DNA of 5,467 nt from an uncultured Azospirillum sp. (GTDB taxonomy: Bacteria > Pseudomonadota > Alphaproteobacteria > RF32 > CAG-239). The position numbers were made by a program, and so were the translations under genes. The stretch covers positions 1-5,467 of the forward strand of contig CAMHFM010000062.1 of the NCBI GenBank assembly GCA_946184595.1, in the 5' to 3' direction. Below, in pieces: positions 1-5,069 of the stretch. The notes under the pieces were generated by a model. The model saw only the letters and a program-made list of their open reading frames with translations, was not told the origin of the DNA and did no database searches. Each line of letters begins with the position of its first letter. Position 1 is the first letter of the stretch.

Positions 1-19
1 GGTTTTTTTTTAGCAACAT
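1..19 (-). CDS. Start of a third gene in the CHR operon (partial, 6 codons)
   Basis: Only the first six codons (MLLKKN) lie inside the window, and the rest continues beyond position 1. The start is supported by a perfect AAGGAG ribosome site at 24-29 on the minus strand, four bases before an ATG at 17-19. It sits 10 bp after the stop codon of the preceding CHR gene, on the same strand. Spacing and strand suggest it is co-transcribed with the CHR pair. Nothing can be said about its product. A run of nine adenines falls in its lysine and asparagine codons. Confidence 0.5.
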
Positions 20-29
20 CGTTCTCCTT

Positions 30-545
30 TTAGCCCCAAATCAAACCCCCGATAATTCCCAAACAAATATATAAAATCGGATTAAGTTTCACATAATGAA
101 TTATTAAAAACAAAACAGCAATCAAACCTGCCATCGGCCAACCGGTAACAAATGCTTTTGCAATAAACAATCCACCAAATGCAATCAGCGCTAAAGCAAC
201 CGGACGAATACTTTTCAACACACTTTCAAATTGCAAATTATTAGGATGTTTTTTTAAATACCGAGCCAATAAAACAATAATTATCATTGAGGGCATCAAT
301 AATCCCATCGTTGCAACGATTCCACCGCAAATTCCAGCCGCTTTAAAACCGGCATAAGTAGCCATATTTACGCCTATCGGTCCCGGGGTTGATTCTGATA
401 CGGCAATCATATCTGTCAATTCTTGCGGACTAAACCAATCATAAGAAGAAGATAAATCATATAAAAACGGAACAGTAACTAACCCACCGCCAATAGCTAA
501 TAGACCTATTTTAAAAAACTCTCCGAATAAAATTAAATAGATCAT
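30..545 (-). CDS. Short-chain chromate transporter (CHR) family protein, second of a pair
   Basis: A 171-residue, very hydrophobic inner-membrane protein that is one half of a two-gene CHR-type anion transporter. Family hallmarks seen are the N-terminal glycine cluster (AIGGG, about residues 17-21) just after a F-x-K-I-G motif, and the signature TPGP at 53-56 followed by GVN (58-60). Further hydrophobic segments run to the end, roughly six in all. Full-length ChrA is about twice this size, and short paired forms such as Bacillus subtilis YwrA/YwrB are about this length. I start it at the ATG at 543-545, which overlaps the upstream TGA as ATGA and has GAGGG five bases before it. An in-frame GTG at 549-551 would add two residues but falls inside that ribosome site. 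Substrate is uncertain: chromate export is shown for some members, while many gut-bacterial homologues are untested. TPGP replaces the LPGP common in proven chromate pumps. Confidence 0.88.
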   Translation of the reverse strand: MIYLILFGEFFKIGLLAIGGGLVTVPFLYDLSSSYDWFSPQELTDMIAVSESTPGPIGVNMATYAGFKAAGICGGIVATMGLLMPSMIIIVLLARYLKKHPNNLQFESVLKSIRPVALALIAFGGLFIAKAFVTGWPMAGLIAVLFLIIHYVKLNPILYICLGIIGGLIWG

Positions 546-1078
546 TTCCACCCTCTTTTCTTACCGAGAACAAATCCTATTCCACAAAAAACAGCCATAA
601 TAACAACAACTGAAAAACCGGAAATTGCCATACCTAATGCAATAATAAAAAAGACAATATCAATCTTGTTTTTAATCGAACTTGGCCATAAACGACATAC
701 TGCTTCAGCAATCAAAGCAACAACGACAATTCGAATACCCGTAAAAGCCTTTGCCACATAAGGATTCTCCATATAAAGAGATAAAATATTCGCTAAAGAT
801 AAAATAATAATCAGTGGCGCTGTAATTAAAGCTATAGTTGCCGTAATGGCACCCAAAATACCGGCATAATTATACCCTGTAAAAGTTGCGACATTGACAG
901 CAATAATCCCCGGTGTCGATTGCCCAATACTATAATAATCCATTAATTTTCCATCATCTAACCACTTGCGACGATGAACCAATTCTTCCTGAAGCAAAGG
1001 TAACATGGCTGCCCCACCCCCAAACATAAAACAGCCTATTCGAAAAAAAATCGCAGCCAATTCACATATTTTTTTCAT
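542..1078 (-). CDS. Short-chain chromate transporter (CHR) family protein, first of a pair
   Basis: A 178-residue polytopic membrane protein homologous to its downstream neighbour. Visible motifs are F-F-R-I-G followed by FGGGAAMLPLL (residues 19-29), an amphipathic HRRKWLDD stretch (35-42) typical of the loop after the first helix, and STPG at 54-57 with AVNVATFTGY (60-69), the CHR signature. The remainder is about four hydrophobic segments ending in a basic tail (KKRGWK). The two paired proteins probably associate as a heterodimer, as described for short-chain CHR pairs. The ATG at 1076-1078 has GAGG four bases upstream. The stop overlaps the next gene's start (ATGA), which suggests translational coupling. 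The second proline of the PGP motif is isoleucine here, so the two halves are not equivalent. Chromate as the real substrate is unproven. Confidence 0.88.
   Translation of the reverse strand: MKKICELAAIFFRIGCFMFGGGAAMLPLLQEELVHRRKWLDDGKLMDYYSIGQSTPGIIAVNVATFTGYNYAGILGAITATIALITAPLIIILSLANILSLYMENPYVAKAFTGIRIVVVALIAEAVCRLWPSSIKNKIDIVFFIIALGMAISGFSVVVIMAVFCGIGFVLGKKRGWK
551..555 (-). promoter_or_regulatory. Ribosome binding site that fixes the start of the downstream CHR gene
   Basis: Read on the minus strand this is GAGGG, five bases before the ATG at 543-545, and it lies within the last codons of the upstream CHR gene. The alternative GTG at 549-551 overlaps this site and so could not use it, which is why the ATG is preferred. 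Confidence 0.6.
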
Positions 1079-1109
1079 TTTACCTCACATTGAAAATTAT
1101 CTGAAACCT

Positions 1110-1138
1110 ATTAAATCAATAGTATCTTAATAAGGCAA
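1110..1138 (-). promoter_or_regulatory. Candidate sigma70-type promoter for the CHR operon, in the divergent spacer
   Basis: On the minus strand, TTGCCT (1133-1138) and TTTAAT (1110-1115) resemble -35 and -10 boxes, with an ideal 17-bp spacer. Transcription would begin near 1103 and leave a leader of about 25 bases before the ATG. A small inverted repeat, CTATT/AATAG (1108-1112 and 1118-1122), overlaps the -10 box. For the divergent pntAA I see only weak candidates, such as CTGAAA at 1101-1106 with TATCTT at 1123-1128. The whole 74-bp spacer 1079-1152 must serve both units. AT-rich DNA gives such matches by chance, so this is a modest call. Confidence 0.35.
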
Positions 1139-1142
1139 GGAG
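1137..1142 (+). promoter_or_regulatory. Ribosome binding site of pntAA
   Basis: A perfect AAGGAG ending ten bases before the ATG at 1153. It supports that start codon, and the first residues (MLIATVKET) match the beginning of the family's first beta strand. Confidence 0.65.
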
Positions 1143-1152
1143 TTTTTGCATT

Positions 1153-2184
1153 ATGTTAATCGCTACCGTAAAAGAAACAATTGCTCTCGAAAATCGTGTT
1201 GCTCTAATTCCACAACATGTTGCCATACTGACAGAAATGGGACACTCTGTTAATATTGAGACAAATGCCGGACAACAAGCTGGTTTTGAAGATACCCAAT
1301 ACCAACAAGCTGGTGCCAAAATTTGCAAACATCCTAATGAATGTTACAAAAATGCTGATGTTATTTGCAAAATATGGGCTCCACAAAATGAAGAAATTTC
1401 TTATCTGACACAAAATCAAACCATCATCTGCGACACCCAAAATATAAAGACTTATCAAGATTTAAGAACTTTGTGCTCAACAGGGATAAACCTTTTTGCT
1501 CTTGATTTAATGCCCCGTATTTCACGGGCACAAAGTATGGATATTTTATCATCCCAAAATAACCTTTCCGGCTATGTTTCTGTTATTGTCGGAGCCCAAC
1601 ATTGTCCGGTAGCTCTCCCTTTGATGATAACATCAGCAGGAACAATTTCTCCAATTAAAATATTAATTATGGGGTTAGGTGTTGCCGGATTACAAGCAGC
1701 GGCAACAGCTCACCGACTTGGAGCTCAGTTATATGCTTTTGATAATCGTCCTGAAACAGAAGAACAGGCAGCTTCTCTCGGTGCTGTCTTTGTTCACCAC
1801 CTGACAGATGATTTATTGTCTTCCGTACAAATGATTATTACCAGTGCTCTATCTCCCGGCAATCCAGCACCTAAACTATTAACCAGAGAACAACTTAAAA
1901 TTCTTCCATCAAATTGCGTAATTATTGATATGGCTGCCGATAGTGGTGGCAACATTTCTGATAATAAAAACCTAGGAAATTTAACAATTATATCTGATAG
2001 TCATTTAGCGCGTTATGTTCCGCAATCGGCCAGCATTTTATATTCCGGAAATATGTTTAACTTTATTAGATTCCTTTATGACAAACCTCATCCTACCCCA
2101 TATGATTTTGAAGACGAAATTATTAAATCCACTTGTATCTGCTATCACAACCAATGCCATCATCCTTTTTTGAAGGAGAAATAA
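1153..2184 (+). CDS. pntAA: NAD(P) transhydrogenase alpha subunit part 1, NAD(H)-binding domain I
   Basis: The soluble dI subunit of the proton-translocating transhydrogenase. It binds NAD(H) on the cytoplasmic face and passes hydride to NADP+ on PntB. It is related to alanine dehydrogenase. The N-terminal half begins MLIATVKET with NRVALIP (14-20). The RQD loop, PRISRAQSMDILSS (121-134), is intact, with Arg122, Gln127 and Asp130 matching the residues named in the R. rubrum enzyme. The Rossmann fingerprint is GLGVAGL (174-180), with Asp197 closing it, then SALSPGNPAPKLLT (231-244) and DMAADSGGN (259-267). At 343 residues it is short against about 370-385 for usual relatives. The missing part lies between SLGAVF (208-213) and IITSAL (228-233), where the mobile loop with the GGYAxEM motif normally sits. 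The C-terminal tail still aligns with relatives but carries a C-x-C-x-H-x-x-C-H-H cluster (328-337). It is the first gene of a three-gene operon. Identity is certain; full activity is not. Confidence 0.95.
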   Translation: MLIATVKETIALENRVALIPQHVAILTEMGHSVNIETNAGQQAGFEDTQYQQAGAKICKHPNECYKNADVICKIWAPQNEEISYLTQNQTIICDTQNIKTYQDLRTLCSTGINLFALDLMPRISRAQSMDILSSQNNLSGYVSVIVGAQHCPVALPLMITSAGTISPIKILIMGLGVAGLQAAATAHRLGAQLYAFDNRPETEEQAASLGAVFVHHLTDDLLSSVQMIITSALSPGNPAPKLLTREQLKILPSNCVIIDMAADSGGNISDNKNLGNLTIISDSHLARYVPQSASILYSGNMFNFIRFLYDKPHPTPYDFEDEIIKSTCICYHNQCHHPFLKEK

Positions 2185-2185
2185 T

Positions 2186-2488
2186 ATGAGTTTTAGTGAA
2201 GAACTGATTGTTTTCATTTTATCGGCATTCATCGGTTATTACATTGTTTGGGGAATCACTCCTTCCCTTCACGCCCCATTGATGAGTGTTTCCAACGCTA
2301 TATCCGGCATTATCATTATTGGGGCCATTGCCGTTTTAAATACATCACCATCATCTCTTGTTAGTTATCTAGGATTTATTGCCATCATATTGGCATCCAT
2401 CAACATTTTTGGTGGCTTTGGAATTTCACAACGAATGTTGCAAATGTTCAAACACAAAAAAAATATTAAGGTGACTAAAAATGAGTGA
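2186..2488 (+). CDS. pntAB: NAD(P) transhydrogenase alpha subunit part 2, membrane domain
   Basis: A 100-residue inner-membrane subunit that supplies about three transmembrane helices of domain II. With PntB it forms the proton channel. It corresponds to the C-terminal membrane part of the fused E. coli PntA. The family core is plain: GYYIVWGITPSLHAPLMS (17-34), then NAISGIIIIGAI (37-48) and ASINIFGGFGISQRMLQMF (91 region back to about 70). It ends in a lysine-rich cytoplasmic tail. The ATG lies one base after the pntAA stop, and AAGGAG (2173-2178) inside the end of pntAA gives a seven-base spacing. At the position where Thermus thermophilus has the channel histidine (His42, NFIH) this protein has serine (NAIS), as E. 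coli does. Length is normal for split forms. Confidence 0.96.
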   Translation: MSFSEELIVFILSAFIGYYIVWGITPSLHAPLMSVSNAISGIIIIGAIAVLNTSPSSLVSYLGFIAIILASINIFGGFGISQRMLQMFKHKKNIKVTKNE

Positions 2489-3824
2489 AACACTAAATCC
2501 TCTGATTAATTTAGGCATCTCTTGTTTTTTCATTTTATCACTACGCGGACTAACTTTTCCACGCAGTGCTTACCGCAGTAATTTACTGAGCATGATCGGA
2601 ATGAGTCTGACACTACTATGGATGCTGATATATTGTACTCATCCGTTTTTGGTTTTATGTGCCATTATACTCGGAATGATAATTGGCATTTTCGTTTCTC
2701 AAAAAGTTAAAATGACGGATCTTCCGCAGACTGTTGCCATATTAAACGGCTGCGGCGGATTATCTGCCTTCTTAATTTCTACTTGCGCTATTTTAGAAGA
2801 AAATTTAGATATTTTAGATACACCGATAAGTGCCGTTATTGGTATATTTACATTTTCCGGATCAATCATTGCTTTTGCAAAATTACAGGGATTAATTAAA
2901 AAAAATTTCGGCAATCTCAACCAGCTTTTAAATCTTCTAATTTTTATTATACTCTTGCTCACTTTGATAGAATACGCATTACATCCGGATATTCAAGGAT
3001 TCCTTATTATCTCTGTTCTTGCCTTATTATTAGGTCTTACAGTTACATTAAGAATAGGCGGCGCAGATATGCCTATTGTTATCTCTCTGCTAAATGCTTG
3101 TTCCGGACTTGATTCTGCAACTATTGGATTCGTTATAAATAATCAGCTTCTAATTATCACCGGAGCCTTAATTGGTGTAAGCGGTAGTATTTTATCTTTT
3201 ATTATGTGCAAAGCCATGAATCGCTCCCTGCTAACTGTTTTATTCGGAACCACTTCGACACATACTGAAACCGATTCTTATGACCGAAAACATCTTGTTA
3301 AAACAGGAACCCCTACTGAAGCCGCTTTTATGATGGAAAATGCACGTAAAATAATTATCGTTCCGGGATACGGAATGGCCGTTGCGCAAGCGCAACATAT
3401 CCTGCGTCAATTATCTGATATTTTAATCAACAAATATAAAGTTGATGTCAAATTTGCCATTCATCCTGTCGCCGGACGCATGCCCGGACATATGAATGTT
3501 CTTTTAGCCGAAGCTGATATCCCTTATGAAAACGTTTTCAGCTTAACAGATATCAATAATGAATTTTCTTCTGCAGACATCGCTTACGTTATCGGTGCAA
3601 ACGATATCACCAATCCCTTAGCTAAAACTGATAATTCTTCTGCTATTTTCGGAATGCCAATACTCAATGTCAGTCAGGCAAAAACTGTATTCGTCGTCAA
3701 ACGATCCCTTGCCGGTGGCTATACCGGACTTGATAATCCTTTATTTTATGCCGATAACACAATTATGTTGTTTGGTGATGCACAAAAAATAACAGCAGAA
3801 ATAGTCAAAACATTAGAGCATTAA
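2481..3824 (+). CDS. pntB: NAD(P) transhydrogenase beta subunit, membrane domain plus NADP(H)-binding domain III
   Basis: A 447-residue protein, close to the 460 or so usual for the family. Residues 1 to about 255 are membrane domain II, with roughly nine helices. Landmarks are MTDLPQTVAILNGCGG (78-93), FTFSGSIIAFAKL (123-135), IGGADMPIV (192-200), SLLNACSG (202-209, with the conserved channel Asn205) and ITGALIGVSGSILSFIMCKAMNRS (226-249). After a linker comes domain III, which binds NADP(H) in the cytoplasm: VPGYGMAVAQAQ (294-305), HPVAGRMPGHMNVLLAEA (328-345), IGAND (371-375) with its conserved aspartate, GMPILNV (391-397), KRS (407-409) and NPLF plus LFGDA (419-434). E. coli His91 in helix 3 is Asn89 here. 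The start overlaps pntAB by 8 bp, with AAGGTGA (2468-2474) upstream. Its last 12 bp overlap the convergent gene, so there is no room for a conventional terminator between them. Confidence 0.97.
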   Translation: MSETLNPLINLGISCFFILSLRGLTFPRSAYRSNLLSMIGMSLTLLWMLIYCTHPFLVLCAIILGMIIGIFVSQKVKMTDLPQTVAILNGCGGLSAFLISTCAILEENLDILDTPISAVIGIFTFSGSIIAFAKLQGLIKKNFGNLNQLLNLLIFIILLLTLIEYALHPDIQGFLIISVLALLLGLTVTLRIGGADMPIVISLLNACSGLDSATIGFVINNQLLIITGALIGVSGSILSFIMCKAMNRSLLTVLFGTTSTHTETDSYDRKHLVKTGTPTEAAFMMENARKIIIVPGYGMAVAQAQHILRQLSDILINKYKVDVKFAIHPVAGRMPGHMNVLLAEADIPYENVFSLTDINNEFSSADIAYVIGANDITNPLAKTDNSSAIFGMPILNVSQAKTVFVVKRSLAGGYTGLDNPLFYADNTIMLFGDAQKITAEIVKTLEH

Positions 3825-4370
3825 AAGTAATGCTGCAATCAAAACCAAATAAAGCATGACGCCCGAAAAATACTTTCCGGCGACATCAAAATCAACACGT
3901 GACGGAATAGCATTTTCAACAATAATTGTTTGTAACAAAACATACAAAACATAATTAACTAATGTTGGTTCCATGATCGGTAGAAAATATCGATTAACAT
4001 AAAAACCTATTGGCAACAACAACAGTGGAGCCAAAGCTGCAGGAACCGCATTATAAAAAGTAATATTACGAAAACCGACACTTCCCATAACATAATCACC
4101 TTCAGGACTACGCTTAGGTAAAAGCGCAAAATTACATGGTTGCGCATTAAGTATTCCTCCGATACAAAAATGCATCAACTCATGCAAAAACGTACCTGGA
4201 ATATTTACCAAAGCACTCATCCACATACTGGTATAAGTTGCATTTTTTAATCTTGTCAGAAAAACAACCAATAAAATCAGATAAAAACGATTATTAAAAA
4301 CAGATTGAATAAACTCTTCAGACTGAATAAAAGCCCCTACTTTAGCATAAATTTGCAAAAGAATATCCAT
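3813..4370 (-). CDS. Small membrane protein with HELMH motif, putative M50-like zinc metalloprotease
   Basis: A 185-residue integral membrane protein. Visible segments are a first helix at about 28-40, then NIPGTFLHELMHFCIGGIL (56-74) with the metal-binding pattern HExxH (His63, Glu64, His67). A loop with PKRSPEGDYVMGSVGFRN (85-102) follows, then helices at about 106-126 and 136-153, IPSRVDFDVA (155-164) and a last helix at 170-185. HExxH inside a membrane helix plus a downstream PSxxDF segment, whose aspartate could be the third ligand, recalls site-2 (M50) proteases. The classic NPDG motif is absent and the protein is short, so protease activity is unproven. I believe similar small proteins with GT-hLHELhH and GSVxFxN motifs occur in other Proteobacteria. 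The ATG directly follows the TetR gene's stop, with GAGG eight bases upstream inside that gene, so the two are almost certainly co-transcribed. Substrate unknown. Confidence 0.75.
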   Translation of the reverse strand: MDILLQIYAKVGAFIQSEEFIQSVFNNRFYLILLVVFLTRLKNATYTSMWMSALVNIPGTFLHELMHFCIGGILNAQPCNFALLPKRSPEGDYVMGSVGFRNITFYNAVPAALAPLLLLPIGFYVNRYFLPIMEPTLVNYVLYVLLQTIIVENAIPSRVDFDVAGKYFSGVMLYLVLIAALLLML

Positions 4371-4973
4371 TTATTTTTCCTCATTAAGAACGGTTAACCC
4401 GGCTAAATAAGTATTCAGGAGTAACTTACATAAATTCTTACGATTAACGCGACTGAAGCTATCTAAAGCCTGCGTTGTCAAAAATGAGCTGACAGAGAAC
4501 AAAGCTAACCACAAAACTCTCAAAGACAACTGTCTCTCTTTCGGTCGTAAATTCGGGTAAACTTTATCAAAATGAGGTTGCCAAATTGCCGTCACCTCAA
4601 CCATTTTTCTCAAATAATCTTTAGGTAATTGTGTATAAATTGCATTGAGATGAAAACTATACAACAAAAACCACAAGTTTTGATTTGCCAAAACAAATGC
4701 CACAAACGTATCTAAATAGCGATTCAACATCAGATAGGCATCATCTTCTGTAAAAATATCACGCATATATTTGAGCAGTTCATCCATCGTCATACGATTC
4801 TGCTCCATTATAAAACGATCCATTGTCCCAAATTGATTATAAATTGTACCGATTGAATAACCGGAAGCATCAGATAACTTGCGTGCAGTCAAATAAGCCG
4901 CACCTTTTTCTTTAACAAGTTTCCGACCAGTCTTAATTAAAACTTTTCGAATATTTTCTTTTGAACTAATCAT
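4371..4973 (-). CDS. TetR/AcrR-family transcriptional regulator
   Basis: A 200-residue cytoplasmic DNA-binding protein of typical TetR length. The N-terminal domain holds the helix-turn-helix: LTARKLSDASGYSIGTIYNQFG (28-49), followed by TMDRFIMEQN (50-59). This is the strong family pattern, with the GTIYNxF recognition helix. Residues from about 65 onward form the helical ligand-binding and dimerisation domain, which is rich in Leu, Phe and Trp and has no motif that reveals its ligand. The start at 4971-4973 is the only ATG before residue 51 and fits the family, but no Shine-Dalgarno sequence precedes it, only AT-rich sequence. It is first in a unit with the HELMH membrane protein and divergent from a secreted protein. 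Palindromes in the shared spacer are likely operators, so autorepression and control of both flanks is my inference. Confidence 0.93.
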   Translation of the reverse strand: MISSKENIRKVLIKTGRKLVKEKGAAYLTARKLSDASGYSIGTIYNQFGTMDRFIMEQNRMTMDELLKYMRDIFTEDDAYLMLNRYLDTFVAFVLANQNLWFLLYSFHLNAIYTQLPKDYLRKMVEVTAIWQPHFDKVYPNLRPKERQLSLRVLWLALFSVSSFLTTQALDSFSRVNRKNLCKLLLNTYLAGLTVLNEEK

Positions 4974-4987
4974 GTTATATGTTATAT
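4974..4987. repeat. Tandem 7-bp direct repeat (GTTATAT twice)
   Basis: GTTATAT occurs twice in tandem immediately upstream of the TetR start codon, exactly where its ribosome site should be. It could be a regulatory half-site pair, or simply low-complexity AT-rich sequence. I have no evidence to separate these. Confidence 0.35.
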
Positions 4988-5005
4988 TAACTTAATTTTT
5001 GTAAA

Positions 5006-5021
5006 TTATGATGTATCATAA
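5006..5021. promoter_or_regulatory. Perfect 16-bp palindrome, candidate operator 1
   Basis: TTATGAT-GT-ATCATAA is a perfect 7-2-7 inverted repeat. It contains TATGAT on each strand, which is five of six to a -10 box, so it may hold both a promoter element and an operator. Its centre is about 22 bp, two helical turns, from the centre of the second palindrome, so dimers bound to each would lie on the same DNA face. TetR regulators usually bind such sites next to their own gene. Confidence 0.5.
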
Positions 5022-5043
5022 AACAAATATGAACAGTGTTCAA
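5015..5043 (-). promoter_or_regulatory. Candidate sigma70-type promoter of the TetR gene
   Basis: On the minus strand, TTGAAC (5038-5043) and TATGAT (5015-5020) are separated by exactly 17 bp. They match the -35 and -10 consensus at four and five of six positions. Transcription would start near 5008 and leave a leader of about 35 bases. The -35 box lies in one palindrome and the -10 box in the other, which would suit autorepression by blocking RNA polymerase. Confidence 0.5.
5030..5042. promoter_or_regulatory. Perfect 13-bp palindrome, candidate TetR operator 2
   Basis: TGAACA-G-TGTTCA is a perfect inverted repeat around a single central base, with AAA and TTT extending the symmetry at 5025-5027 and 5045-5047. 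Its form (TGAAC...GTTCA) is like operators known for several TetR-family repressors. It overlaps the -35 box of the predicted TetR promoter and lies 27 bp before the divergent gene's start, so binding could affect both genes. Confidence 0.55.
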
Positions 5044-5069
5044 TTTTTTTCTTTAAGGCGAGGATAAAA

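Noticed and set aside
1..12. T-run that might be a terminator
   Set aside because: There is no GC-rich stem before it on the plus strand. On the minus strand it is the lysine-codon run of a gene with a good ribosome site. It does contain A-AAA-AAC in the frame of a slippery heptamer, but too little of the gene is visible to argue for frameshifting.
549..551. GTG as the start of the second CHR gene
   Set aside because: It falls inside the GAGGG ribosome site. The ATG six bases later makes a standard ATGA overlap with proper spacing.
1116..1458. Two minus-strand open frames antisense to pntAA
   Set aside because: They lie opposite a well-conserved gene, overlap each other, show no ribosome site and give no recognisable protein motif. 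They are shadow frames.
1153..2184. pntAA as alanine dehydrogenase
   Set aside because: The two families are related, but the RQD loop (PRISRAQSMD), the PGNPAPKL motif and the pntAB and pntB neighbours identify transhydrogenase domain I.
2038..2232. Minus-strand open frame across the pntAA-pntAB junction
   Set aside because: It is opposite two certain genes and has no family features.
2699..2962. Minus-strand open frame inside pntB
   Set aside because: It is antisense to conserved membrane-domain sequence of PntB and has no support of its own.
3381..3396. Perfect hairpin GTTGCGC-AA-GCGCAAC
   Set aside because: It lies inside the PntB domain III motif and arises from the repeated Val-Ala-Gln-Ala-Gln codons. 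No T-run follows, so it is not a terminator.
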